Assembly: GCA_964594045.1 (NCBI GenBank)
Contig: CAZQKR010000009.1
Coordinates: 56,117-120,116 of the forward strand
Length of the DNA: 64,000 nt
Reading direction: 5' to 3'
Source of the DNA: UBA2365 sp964594045
GTDB lineage: Bacteria > Bacteroidota > Bacteroidia > Chitinophagales > Saprospiraceae
Shown in pieces: positions 23,606 to 32,922 of this stretch; the first letter of the stretch is position 1, and every line of letters starts with the position of its first letter. Below the pieces are notes generated by a model. The model worked only from the letters and a program-made list of their open reading frames with translations. It did no database searches and was not told where the DNA came from. The translations under genes and the position numbers were made by a program.

Positions 23606-26362
23606 CCCATTCAGCTCTTTTTTCTTCCTGATTTTCTTCGGCTTCACTACTGTAAACAAATCTGCTGTGTATCGTTCATAAAGTTCAAAAAGAAATGCCA
23701 TTCTGTTGGCTTCACTTGTAAATGCTTGTGGCCTGTAAGCCAGATCAACTGCTTTGTCTAATTCGTTGTGTGCTTTGATCAGTACAGGTGGCATGGTCAA
23801 GGGGTCGTAAAGGTCGGCAAGAGAACTGTCAGGAAATTGCAGTCTTGCATCCAACACTTTTTGTGCGGCTGTTTCTATGGCTTTTACTTGCTTTTCGTTT
23901 GGATTTTCTGGCCAGGGAAAATTGTTGTAAACAATGTTGTTTGAGTAATTGTAATCACTTTTCAAACGTCCACAAACATTTTTTAGCCAAGTCATATGTA
24001 ACAAAGAAGTTAAGACTCCAAAATGAAACAATGTAGCATTTTCTACCATTTGAATTTTATTACTTGCGATAACTTCTTTAGCCATAAAACCAATCGGAAT
24101 GTATTTTCTTTTTTCAGATGAAACTTCAGGTATAGCTAAATAAACACTAACAGGTTGCCTAATTTCATCAAATAAAGTTGGTGTCTCTGCTTTTTTTCTA
24201 GTTGCAGCTTTTTTGCTTTTCAATCTATAACTTCTGATATTTTCAACACGCTCATAGATTTTTGGAAGTTTTTTCAACTCGTTTGGTGCAATGTCTTTTA
24301 ACCACAAACACCAACGTTCCTTATTATTTATAAATTCTTCTGAACCAATAATTCTTTTAAAATATATTTCAGAATCCGGCTCTTGTTTAATAAAATCAAT
24401 TTTTTCATCTGTTGTAAAAAGAAAATTTCCGTTGTCTGTTGGCTGACTTCCTTTTTGCATTGTAGGAACATAACATAGTGGTTTTGTCCTTTTTGAAATA
24501 AAAATATCTTTCGCATCAACTAAATAAGGATTTATGTTTTTTGCTTTTACTTCATGTGGTTCACCTTTTATATTTTCATACTCGAAAATGCTTTTACTAG
24601 TCGTGTCAAAATTAGCAAAGCCTATGATTATTACGTGAACCACTGCATTTCCCTTTGCTTCATTACTCCACGAAAATGTTTGATGAGCAAAATGGATCTT
24701 GATATTGTACTTATGCAGCATTTGCCTCCAAAGAATACTGGTTTGTTCGCCTTGCACAATGGAATTGGTAGAAACAAAAGCTACTTTAATTTTTGTGTCT
24801 TGAATGTATTTCGCGGCTTTGATATACCAACCGGTTACATAGTCTAAAACTCCGCTCCCGTCTGCATTGTCAAACTGTTTTACAATTTGGTCTCGTTGGC
24901 TTTGCTTCATATATTTTGAGCCTATGAAAGGCGGATTGCCAAGAATAAAAGAAAGCTCGTTTTTAGAAACTACATTTTCCCAATCCGTTTCTAACGCGTC
25001 CCCGTGAATAATTTTTGCCGATTTCATTAATGGCAAACGGACAAAGTATAGTCCAAACTCACTGCTCACCAACATATTCATTTGGTGGTCTATCAGCCAC
25101 ATGGCAACTTCGGCAATTCGGGCAGGAAATTCTTCGTATTCAATGCCGTAGAATTGATCAACGTTGAGCCGGACAATACTTCCGATGTCAAAAACCTGCT
25201 GTCCGTGTTGGTAAAGTGAACGCAAAATTTCCAGCTCCATCAATCGCAATTCGCGGTAAGTAATTACCAGAAAGTTGCCGCATCCACACGCCGGGTCAAG
25301 GAATTTAAGTTTGCTTAATTTATTATGAAATTCGGGAAGTTTGTTATTATTGTCCCTGATACTTTCAAATTCTTTCCAAAGCTCATCCAGGAAAAGCGGT
25401 TTGATCAGTTTTAAAATATTGGTTTCGCTTGTGTAATGTGCTCCCAGGTTTCTACGTTCCTGAGGGTTCATTACACTTTGAAACATTGAACCGAATATCG
25501 CCGGTGATATTTTGCTCCAGTCGATGGAACAACAGTCTAACAAGGCTTGTCGCATTTTAGTGTCGAAACTTGCTACTGGCAAAATCTCTTCAAATAGTTT
25601 TCCGTTCACATAAGGAAAGTCGGCAAGTTGCTCGTCCAGATTTTTAAACCGATTTTCTTTCGGTGTATTTAATACCTGGAATAATTCCTGAAGTTTTGAA
25701 GCAAGGTCGCTTCCGTCTTCGGCTGTTCGCTGTTCCAAAAAATCCTGAAATTGTTGCTTGTTGAAAATGGTGGTGTCTTCAGCGAACAATAAAAATAACA
25801 CACGAACCAGGTAAACTTCCAACGGATGACCGGTGTAGCCGATCTCTTCAAGTCTGTCGTGAAGTTTACCCATCAGTTCCGCTGCTTTGATGTTAGCAGG
25901 GTCTTGTTCTTTGTAAACCTTTTTTTGATAACCTAAAATATATCCGAAATGTTGAACATTGTTTACAAGGTCGTTGAGTTTAAATTCTACGGTTTTATCT
26001 TCTTCAAGGTCGTACAGTCTGAAGTTTTCAAAGTCAGAAATGAGTATGTATTTCGGTAATTCGTGTTGTTTGAGCCCGTAGGTATAGTCTATGGCTTGCT
26101 GGTAGGCTTTGTCAAGGTTTTTGCCCCGGCTTTTCATTTCAATCAATATGGTTCCTTTCCACAGCAAATCGATGTAACCGTCGGTGTCGTCCAATTTTTT
26201 AACTCTGTGCTCAAAGGTCGAAACCCGTTTACTGCTTATACCAAACACATTAAAGAACTCAACCAAAAATGGTTTTGCGTCAGCTTCTTCGTTAGAAGTG
26301 TCAGCCCATTCTTTTGAGAAATTCAATGCTCTGTCTTTAATTTCGTTCCAGCTTAATGGCAT
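23600..26362 (-). CDS. MmeI-family Type IIL restriction-modification enzyme (single chain)
   Basis: At 920 residues it matches the MmeI length (919) and is collinear with what I recall of that protein. The nuclease motif is Asp65-X9-Glu75-X-Lys77 (IDLLWKGTILIEMKSRG). Methyltransferase motif I LDPACGCGNF is at 355-364 and motif IV NPPF at 476-479, typical of N6-adenine methylation. A TRD of about 600-830 and a C-terminal helical domain follow. In MmeI, residues 751/773 and 806/808 read two recognition positions. The equivalent residues here are Glu746/Asn768 (as in MmeI) and Lys801/Asp803, with identical spacing. All catalytic motifs are intact, so it should cut unmethylated DNA about 20 bases from its site and methylate one strand of host DNA. 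It sits inside the 64-bp direct repeats. Confidence 0.93.
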   Translation of the reverse strand: MPLSWNEIKDRALNFSKEWADTSNEEADAKPFLVEFFNVFGISSKRVSTFEHRVKKLDDTDGYIDLLWKGTILIEMKSRGKNLDKAYQQAIDYTYGLKQHELPKYILISDFENFRLYDLEEDKTVEFKLNDLVNNVQHFGYILGYQKKVYKEQDPANIKAAELMGKLHDRLEEIGYTGHPLEVYLVRVLFLLFAEDTTIFNKQQFQDFLEQRTAEDGSDLASKLQELFQVLNTPKENRFKNLDEQLADFPYVNGKLFEEILPVASFDTKMRQALLDCCSIDWSKISPAIFGSMFQSVMNPQERRNLGAHYTSETNILKLIKPLFLDELWKEFESIRDNNNKLPEFHNKLSKLKFLDPACGCGNFLVITYRELRLMELEILRSLYQHGQQVFDIGSIVRLNVDQFYGIEYEEFPARIAEVAMWLIDHQMNMLVSSEFGLYFVRLPLMKSAKIIHGDALETDWENVVSKNELSFILGNPPFIGSKYMKQSQRDQIVKQFDNADGSGVLDYVTGWYIKAAKYIQDTKIKVAFVSTNSIVQGEQTSILWRQMLHKYNIKIHFAHQTFSWSNEAKGNAVVHVIIIGFANFDTTSKSIFEYENIKGEPHEVKAKNINPYLVDAKDIFISKRTKPLCYVPTMQKGSQPTDNGNFLFTTDEKIDFIKQEPDSEIYFKRIIGSEEFINNKERWCLWLKDIAPNELKKLPKIYERVENIRSYRLKSKKAATRKKAETPTLFDEIRQPVSVYLAIPEVSSEKRKYIPIGFMAKEVIASNKIQMVENATLFHFGVLTSLLHMTWLKNVCGRLKSDYNYSNNIVYNNFPWPENPNEKQVKAIETAAQKVLDARLQFPDSSLADLYDPLTMPPVLIKAHNELDKAVDLAYRPQAFTSEANRMAFLFELYERYTADLFTVVKPKKIRKKKELNGD

Positions 26363-26565
26363 ACTTAATATTTCAGGTTGCTAAGATAATGATTTATTAT
26401 CCTAAAATCATTCGGTATGGAGACAACGGCGGCTGGTGATATGATTAGTTGCCGATTTCGAAGCACTGTCCTATCAAATTGTAACGAATTTTGTTGCGAA
26501 CTGTACCGCTCGAACAGGCACTGCACCTGCAATTAACTATACCGCTTATTAAAGGATGGTGTTTT
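26363..26565. other. Gap between the MmeI-like and rloB genes
   Basis: It holds no open frame. In gene direction it ends with GCCGCCGTTGTCTCC, which contains a GTTGTCT core reminiscent of the attC-like R' ends, but I find no matching left core. It is therefore at most a degenerate site. Confidence 0.35.
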
Positions 26566-27270
26566 TTATAAATGTTTCAAAAGCTCTTGCACAAGTCTGA
26601 ATACAGTTGTTGAAGATTCTTCTCTTGCCGGATTAGTATGGTCAAATTGTCTGTCATTCCGTTCTGCTCTTGCAATTGCTAAATCAACTCTTTTGTTTTT
26701 AGTTTTCTCATCAATTCCATCCAAAAGTTCAAAGAAATCTTCCTCTACGATTTTACTTCCATTACCGTCATACTTAACCTTATATGGTTTTATCAAACTA
26801 TTGATCCTATCATTGTAATCATTGCGATGCATTCCTCCTCCCTGGTGGTCATTAAAATGCAAGATGAACCAATATTCAAAAGCTTGATTAGAATAAGCTA
26901 CACCGAAACTGTTTGATTTTGCAATTTGTATCGCATCGTTAAAATCTTGCTCGTTAAAGTCATCTTTGTCAAACACACACCAAACTTGGTCAAAACCAGC
27001 CTGTTGTGAAAGTTCAATCGCTCTATTGACTAATGAAATAGTATTGTATCCTTCTCCTACTGGTGTAACTTTTGCTGAAGAAAGCCTGAACTGATTAAAA
27101 TATGAAGGTTCAGTATTTTCACCTTCGCACACGATAAGTATTGATGGTTTTGCTGTTAACTCCGCAACGGGTCTCTCTAATATTGGCTCAGCTCTTCTTT
27201 GGGCTTTTAATTGGTCACGATGTTTTTGCTTAGCCGCAATCTGTTCCGCTTTTTTATTTTTCATCTTCAT
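26566..27270 (-). CDS. rloB: RloB-family TOPRIM-like protein, AbiLii-like defence effector
   Basis: The 234-residue protein begins with a basic stretch (KMKNKKAEQIAAKQKHRDQ), followed by the RloB domain. ILIVCEGENTEPSYF supplies the TOPRIM-type glutamate and VWCVFDKDDF the D-x-D motif. SNQAFEYWFILHF and a C-terminal helix complete the family pattern. RloB proteins partner a large ABC-type ATPase in the AbiL abortive-infection layout and in rlo genes of type I restriction loci, and are thought to act as nucleases. I chose the start at 27270, which overlaps the ATPase gene by 17 bases; the methionine at 27300 lies deeper in that gene. Coupled translation with rloA is likely. Confidence 0.85.
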   Translation of the reverse strand: MKMKNKKAEQIAAKQKHRDQLKAQRRAEPILERPVAELTAKPSILIVCEGENTEPSYFNQFRLSSAKVTPVGEGYNTISLVNRAIELSQQAGFDQVWCVFDKDDFNEQDFNDAIQIAKSNSFGVAYSNQAFEYWFILHFNDHQGGGMHRNDYNDRINSLIKPYKVKYDGNGSKIVEEDFFELLDGIDEKTKNKRVDLAIARAERNDRQFDHTNPAREESSTTVFRLVQELLKHL

Positions 27271-28579
27271 TTTGCGACAAGGAAAATTTAAGATTATCAA
27301 AAAAGCCTAAAAATGGTACAGCCCCATATTTGCCCATAATATAATTATCTTCAAATGGTTCTGTTTTTCTAACTTCATCAGATTTGAAGTCAGCTAAAGA
27401 ATACAATTTAGCTTCACCAAACTTGTCTTTATTTGTAAACCAAATCTGGTCACGTCTAAAAAGTCCTGAACTTAACAAATTGGTATCATGAGTATTAAAA
27501 ATTAATTGGGCATTCTTTTTGTTAAGTTCTTTAGAGTTAAACAAAGAAACAATTTTACAAACCAAATTTGGATGTAATTTTGAGTCTAATTCGTCAACAA
27601 CAAGTGTGTATCCATTTTCAAGAACATCTAAAACAGGTCCAGTTAATGCAAAAAACTTACCTGTTCCCGATGACTCATCATTGTCTAATGAAAATGTAAC
27701 ATTATCAATTACTTTCTTGTCAATGTTATATTTTTTATGAGTAGTTAATACATCCGAAACAAACTCTTTTTTTTCCTCGCTGACTTCCCTGCTGATTTTA
27801 TCTCTAAGTTCTTTTGGCATTCCTTTAGGAAGGCTGTCAATATCTAATTTTTGAAGTTTAATGTCTTGAATACCTAAATCGGCTGCTTTTAATAATTCAA
27901 GAATTTTTGCCTTGTGTTTTGGGTCTTCTGTTTTTACCATCGTGAAACCCTGATAGCCAGATTCATGTAGACCTGAGAGTGTTCTAAACCTTTTGAACCA
28001 TTCAATTACATTAATGGCTGTCTTCTCATTGAACTGAGCTGCGACTGAAACTAACAGAGCATTATCTCTTACAAGACCTTCTTTGACAACTGTACCACCT
28101 TTAGTAAAACTCCTGTTATGTGTATTAAAATTATCTCCTTCTCTGTAAAAAAGCTCTACTTCTTTAGTTTTAGGCTTGTAATAAAGCCATTCTGAAACAA
28201 TCTTTTCTTTAGTAGCTTCAAAACCGTAACGATACAACGTATTATTATAAAGAAAAATAATCTCAAATTCAGATGGTTCATTCTCAGTCTCATCACTTAA
28301 TAAAAAAGGGTGAACATTAATGGGTTCTCCCTTTTGGCTTTCTTTTGAACTATTGATCACAAAATATCTGATAAATGCAAATGCATCAAGTAATTTGCTT
28401 TTTCCACTGGCATTTGCTCCATAAACTACAGCACTTTTAAGTAACCGTAGTCCAAAGCTTTTTTCTGAGTAAATGTTTTCATCTTCCCTTGTATCTTTGT
28501 CGTAATTAGATGCAATAAGGCTCAAGGTCGCTTTGTCTTTAAATGTTCTAAAGTTTTTAATTGAAAATTGTAGAAGCAT
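27254..28579 (-). CDS. rloA: RloA/AbiLi-like ABC-type ATPase
   Basis: This 441-residue COG1106-type ATPase starts with LLQFSIKNFRTFKDKATLSL, the SMC/RecF-like N-terminal strand pair. Walker A is at residues 54-61 (GANASGKS). A signature-like SSGTGKF, Walker B with acidic residues (TLVVDELDSKLHP) and the His loop (LIFNTHDTNLL) follow. The central insertion is helical and charged. In AbiL and PARIS-like systems such an ATPase senses infection and releases or activates a TOPRIM nuclease. Here the RloB partner follows with a 17-base overlap. A TATATTTG promoter element lies 30 bases upstream of the start. It is adjacent to the right-hand 64-bp direct repeat. Confidence 0.88.
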   Translation of the reverse strand: MLLQFSIKNFRTFKDKATLSLIASNYDKDTREDENIYSEKSFGLRLLKSAVVYGANASGKSKLLDAFAFIRYFVINSSKESQKGEPINVHPFLLSDETENEPSEFEIIFLYNNTLYRYGFEATKEKIVSEWLYYKPKTKEVELFYREGDNFNTHNRSFTKGGTVVKEGLVRDNALLVSVAAQFNEKTAINVIEWFKRFRTLSGLHESGYQGFTMVKTEDPKHKAKILELLKAADLGIQDIKLQKLDIDSLPKGMPKELRDKISREVSEEKKEFVSDVLTTHKKYNIDKKVIDNVTFSLDNDESSGTGKFFALTGPVLDVLENGYTLVVDELDSKLHPNLVCKIVSLFNSKELNKKNAQLIFNTHDTNLLSSGLFRRDQIWFTNKDKFGEAKLYSLADFKSDEVRKTEPFEDNYIMGKYGAVPFLGFFDNLKFSLSQNEDEK

Positions 28580-28609
28580 AATAATTTGCTGTTTTTGTCA
28601 AAATGTCTT

Positions 28610-28617
28610 CAAATATA
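28610..28617 (-). promoter_or_regulatory. Probable -7 element of the rloA-rloB operon
   Basis: On the minus strand this reads TATATTTG. A TTG lies about 22 bp upstream, slightly beyond the usual distance. The transcript would start near 28603, leaving a leader of about 25 bases. Confidence 0.5.
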
Positions 28618-28708
28618 CCAACTATTTTAGCAATTCATGCAAAATAATAGCATTTTCTGCAAGTAAATTTCAAAAACAAGCAGTATGTTGTTTTTTTTCG
28701 CTTTCCGG

Positions 28709-28772
28709 TAACTTGTTTGTTATCACAACAAAAATATACCACCCTTCAGGTTTTTCCACACATTTTAAAAGC
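28709..28772 (-). repeat. 64-bp direct repeat, right copy
   Basis: It matches 23386-23449 at 55 of 64 positions. It contains CAAAAATA (TATTTTTG on the minus strand) at 28729-28736, at nearly the same place as the promoter element of the left copy. It marks the right edge of the defence segment. Confidence 0.7.
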
Positions 28773-29266
28773 AATCCTTTCCTTATTATCATATATGTTA
28801 AATTCAATGCAAAAGGGCAAAAAGGCAGGATTCAAATGGATATCCTTTGATCAAATCCATGCGGTTTTTAAGCAAATAAATTAAAACTGATTTCACAGTA
28901 TAATTCAGTTTAGTTGACATAGATTTACCTGTAGAAATCCGGTAAAATCAAATCCAAAATGGTATATGCTGACTTTCCCCTATCTTGAATTCTGAGAATT
29001 TCTAAGCAATTACCCGTTTAATGAACAATACCTGTGCTGATAGGATTTTTTTCAATTCATAATTCTTTCTTGTATTTGCAGGACGTAAATTACATTCAGT
29101 TCATCATCCATATGAGTCAGATCGTCGAATTCTGATCCCGTGAAATACACAATTCACTTTTCGATCGTTATAAGTTGCATTGCGGACAGTTTTCATTTTT
29201 GAAGATGTGTGATTCTGCATCTGCAAAACCGACTTAAACAAATTGATCATTATCTTAACATTGCCG
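28773..29266. other. Gap at the right boundary of the island
   Basis: The 494 bases have no open frame or recognisable element. Base composition returns towards that of the core. The promoter of the following outer membrane protein gene should lie here, but no clear TAnnTTTG was found. Confidence 0.5.
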
Positions 29267-32098
29267 ATGAGACACCTTTACTTAAGCTTGATTTTCACCC
29301 TTGGTTTTTCTGTTTCAATGTTCGCCCAAAAAAGCAGTATCAAAGGTGTGGTTCAGGATACTTCCGGCAATCCGCTCATCGCAGCAACAGTCATGCTGCT
29401 GGATAGTGATTCCACCCTGGTAGATTTCCAGCAAACCAATACAAAAGGCGCATTTGAATTCAAAAATATATCTGAAAAAGAACCTCTGGTGAAGATCACC
29501 TATCTGGGTTACATTCCGGCTTTAATTAAGATCGATGGCCAAAACAAAACCATAGATCTGGGCATCATCGAAATGAAGGAAATATCACAGGTATTGATGG
29601 AAGTGGTCATCAAGGAAGCGAAAGCGCCCATAGTCCTGCGCGGTGATACCATCGAATATGATGCTTCAAAGTTCAAAGTTCCTGAAGGCTCTACGCTGGA
29701 ACAATTGCTCAGGAGGTTGCCGGGCATTGATGTGACCCAGGACGGTATCCAGTCTGACGGGAAAAATGTTTCGGAACTGACGGTGGACGGCAAGACATTC
29801 TTTAGCAAAGATCCAAAATTCGCCATGAAAAATCTGCCTGCAGAAGGCGTATCGAAAGTTCAGGTTTTTGACAAAAAAGATGAAGAAGCTTTGCTGACCG
29901 GCAAAACATCCGAAGGAAACCAGGAAAAAACCATGAATATCGAGCTAAAAAATGAGTTCAAAAAAGGTGGCTTCGGTAAAATAACTGCTGGTGGCGGAAC
30001 TGAAACCAGGGGCGAACTCAAGGGAAATTACAATAAATTCGACACCAAACATCAGTTTTCTCTGATCGGTGTGGCCAACAATACAGGTCGCAACGGTCTT
30101 TCATGGGATGATTATGAGGATTATATGGGTTCCAGCAGTTGGGGTAATGAAAATGACAACCTTGATTATGGTTTCGGAGGCAATGGTTTCCGTTTCATGA
30201 GTTTCAGCTCAGGCGGATCTTCATTGGAAAACAAGATCAGCCAGGCTTTCTGGTCTGACAATTCTTCAGGTTTTCCCAAAAGCCTTCTTGGAGGCATCAA
30301 TTACAATTACGACCACAAAAAAAATAAATTTTCGGGCAGATATTTTTATCAGAATACCGGCAATCTGAAAGAATCCATCAGTGACTCAAGATCATTTCTG
30401 ACTGATTTTTATCTGGATAACAGCCAGTTGAGCGAACAGGACAAAGGCAGCCGGAACCACCGTATTGAAACCATGTACCAGCATGACATTGACAGTTTGC
30501 TGACCATGGTGATCACTGCAGAAGCAGCATTGGTCAACACTGCGGATCTGAATGCCGGAGAATCTGCAATTTTGAAAAACAGCATCACGCCAACCAGCAG
30601 CAATACGTTCCGGAACAGTTCAGATGTTTTCGGCAATCTGATCAACACTTCCCTGCTTTTCAGAAAAAGGTTCAAAAAAGCAGGGCGTTCCGTTGGATTG
30701 AATGGAAGTATATTAAAAACCAATGTGAGTGACGACCAGGAATCCTTTTCCAACAGCTCATTTTACAATGATGCCGGCGTTGTGGACAGCACGCAGATCA
30801 TCCATCATTTCAATGATGACCTGTTGGACAAACTTGTGTTCAAGGCAAATGCCATGTATTCAGAACCAATAAGTAAAACACTGTTTTTTAAGGTTTTCCA
30901 CAATTTTAATACCAGGAACGAAAATGGTCATCATATTGTGCAGGAGCAAAATGAATCCGGACAGCTCAGTCAGAACGATTCTTTAAGCAGGGAATATGAT
31001 AATCAGATCACCCTCAACAGATCCGGAGCTTCGCTTACCATTTCCAAATTCAATCTGAATCTCAGTTTGGGCGGCGGATACCAGTCACTTAAACTCAAGG
31101 GTATCTATCAGTCGCCGGATAGTACCTTGTTCAACGGAAAAGTTGACCGGACTTTTGCCACCTGGATCCCCAATATTGAACTCAACGGATCCATTTGGCG
31201 CAATTCATGGTTCCACAGCAGTTACAGCGTAAATGTCAGCGAACCGACCATTGTCAACCTGTTACCTGTGACAGATTATTCCAATCCTTTTTATATCAAA
31301 AAGGGAAATCCGGAACTTATGCCTGAATATTATCATTCTTTAAGCCTGTTCCTGAACCATTCCTGGCCGCTGAATGGTATTCGTCTGGGGCTGAACGGTT
31401 CCTATAATTATTACAAGGATCAGATCATTTCAGAGCAGATAGTCGATGAAAACCTCATCACGATTTCCAAACCGTTAAATCATTCCGGCGGCGATCAGAT
31501 CTGGTCCAATTTCAATGTCGGGTTTCCTATCATCAGGAATAAACTGACCACCAGGCTGAATTCAGGCTATAACCGCAGCAACTCATTTGCCATCGTCAAT
31601 TCATTATTGAACCATACCATATCTGATTCATATAGTCAAAATTTCAATCTGGACATTACCCCGGATGACAAACTTGTTATTTATCTATCCGCTTATTTAT
31701 CATTAACAGACACCAGATACGATATCAATACCAGCCAGAATCAGCAGATCATACGGCAAAATTACCGGGTGGAATTCACTGCCAATTTTGCAAAAGGCTG
31801 GTATTTCAACTCCAATTTCCGGTACAATATTATAAAAAATGAACGTTTTGGGATCGATCAGCAGATACCACTGCTGAACGCATCGGTGTATAAACAATTT
31901 TTGAAGGGAAATAAGGGAGAATTGCGTCTGTCAGTGTATGATGCTTTCAATAAGAACATTCAGTACAATCAATACACTTCGGTTTCTAAGGTTTCAGAAA
32001 GTCAGACTTTATCACTGGCAAGGTATGTCATGCTATCTTTTTCATACAACATCCGGGGTATGAAATCAGATGTGGGTCGTCATAATATGTGGTGGTAA
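29267..32098 (+). CDS. Outer membrane beta-barrel protein with carboxypeptidase-regulatory-like domain
   Basis: This 943-residue TonB-dependent-receptor-like protein has a signal peptide (residues 1-21, ending SMFAQ), then a CarboxypepD_reg-like beta-sandwich (IKGVVQDTSGNPLIAATV, about 25-105). A plug-like domain (about 120-220) has LLRRLPGIDV and VDGKTFFSKDPKFAMKNLP. A long barrel follows, ending LSFSYNIRG. This arrangement matches the Bacteroidota OMP_b-brl_3 family, which is commonly paired with GLPGLI proteins, as here (next gene 15 bases downstream). The substrate is unknown. I chose the start at 29267 because the signal peptide begins there rather than eight codons upstream. Confidence 0.88.
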   Translation: MRHLYLSLIFTLGFSVSMFAQKSSIKGVVQDTSGNPLIAATVMLLDSDSTLVDFQQTNTKGAFEFKNISEKEPLVKITYLGYIPALIKIDGQNKTIDLGIIEMKEISQVLMEVVIKEAKAPIVLRGDTIEYDASKFKVPEGSTLEQLLRRLPGIDVTQDGIQSDGKNVSELTVDGKTFFSKDPKFAMKNLPAEGVSKVQVFDKKDEEALLTGKTSEGNQEKTMNIELKNEFKKGGFGKITAGGGTETRGELKGNYNKFDTKHQFSLIGVANNTGRNGLSWDDYEDYMGSSSWGNENDNLDYGFGGNGFRFMSFSSGGSSLENKISQAFWSDNSSGFPKSLLGGINYNYDHKKNKFSGRYFYQNTGNLKESISDSRSFLTDFYLDNSQLSEQDKGSRNHRIETMYQHDIDSLLTMVITAEAALVNTADLNAGESAILKNSITPTSSNTFRNSSDVFGNLINTSLLFRKRFKKAGRSVGLNGSILKTNVSDDQESFSNSSFYNDAGVVDSTQIIHHFNDDLLDKLVFKANAMYSEPISKTLFFKVFHNFNTRNENGHHIVQEQNESGQLSQNDSLSREYDNQITLNRSGASLTISKFNLNLSLGGGYQSLKLKGIYQSPDSTLFNGKVDRTFATWIPNIELNGSIWRNSWFHSSYSVNVSEPTIVNLLPVTDYSNPFYIKKGNPELMPEYYHSLSLFLNHSWPLNGIRLGLNGSYNYYKDQIISEQIVDENLITISKPLNHSGGDQIWSNFNVGFPIIRNKLTTRLNSGYNRSNSFAIVNSLLNHTISDSYSQNFNLDITPDDKLVIYLSAYLSLTDTRYDINTSQNQQIIRQNYRVEFTANFAKGWYFNSNFRYNIIKNERFGIDQQIPLLNASVYKQFLKGNKGELRLSVYDAFNKNIQYNQYTSVSKVSESQTLSLARYVMLSFSYNIRGMKSDVGRHNMWW

Positions 32099-32113
32099 TT
32101 TAAAACAGATTTT

Positions 32114-32854
32114 ATGTACAGATTTTATTTTTTTATAGCATTGTTCATTTACACTCAAATTGCAATAGCACAGAGTGGCGTGATTGAGTTCAACAGAAAA
32201 GAAAACTGGGTCAATATACTGACCAAAATGCCATTTTTGTCACAGGAAGAAAAGGAAAGAGAGATCCTTACCAGTTCCAAATGGCAAAATGAGTTCAAGG
32301 GCGAACCCTATTTGTATACTTTCAATGAAAAAGGCAGTACCTACCAGGTCAAAGAAACAGACGATAATCATGGTTACCAATGGAAAAGGGATAATGAAGT
32401 GTTCATCAGGGATTTTGAGCAGGCCAAAACAAAGGACAATCGCTTTTTGCTGGGCAAAAAATATCTGATAGAGGAGAATATTCCCAGGATAAAATGGAAA
32501 ATGCTCAATGAAATGAAGGAGGTTGCAGGTTACATTTGCATGAAGGCCGAAACACGTGACACGGTCAACAATATCGTTGTCCATGCATGGTATACGGATA
32601 AAATACCGCACGGTGGCGGACCGGAAGGCTATGGCGGACTACCCGGCATGATACTGGCTCTGGACTTCAACACGGATGATGTACATATTTATGCAACAAA
32701 GGTCGATCTGAAATCCGAAGTCGGAGAACTTCCCATACCCAAAAAAATGAAGGGTAAAAAGATCAGTTACACAGCCTTCTATTCCCTGAAAAAGAAGTAC
32801 ATCAGGCAATCAATTGAGGGTAAACGCAATCCATACTGGAATATAAGATACTGA
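32114..32854 (+). CDS. GLPGLI family protein
   Basis: A 246-residue exported protein: signal peptide MYRFYFFIALFIYTQIAIAQ, then a beta-rich body with the family-defining motif GGLPGMILAL around residue 176 (family consensus GLPGLI). It also has YICMKAETRD and VHAWYTDKIP, both typical positions of the family. Function is unknown, but these proteins occur next to TonB-dependent-like outer membrane proteins. The 15-base gap to the preceding gene indicates one operon, so the pair probably forms one envelope complex. Confidence 0.9.
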   Translation: MYRFYFFIALFIYTQIAIAQSGVIEFNRKENWVNILTKMPFLSQEEKEREILTSSKWQNEFKGEPYLYTFNEKGSTYQVKETDDNHGYQWKRDNEVFIRDFEQAKTKDNRFLLGKKYLIEENIPRIKWKMLNEMKEVAGYICMKAETRDTVNNIVVHAWYTDKIPHGGGPEGYGGLPGMILALDFNTDDVHIYATKVDLKSEVGELPIPKKMKGKKISYTAFYSLKKKYIRQSIEGKRNPYWNIRY

Positions 32855-32922
32855 TTGATCTTAATTTAAGCGAAAAAGGTTTTGACATACTTCAGTTTGC
32901 CTTTCAGCAGATATGAGCACTG

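Noticed and set aside
26400..26560. A fourth attC-like site between the MmeI-like and rloB genes
   Set aside because: A GTTGTCT core is present on one side, but no matching RYxTAAC end or internal arms could be paired.
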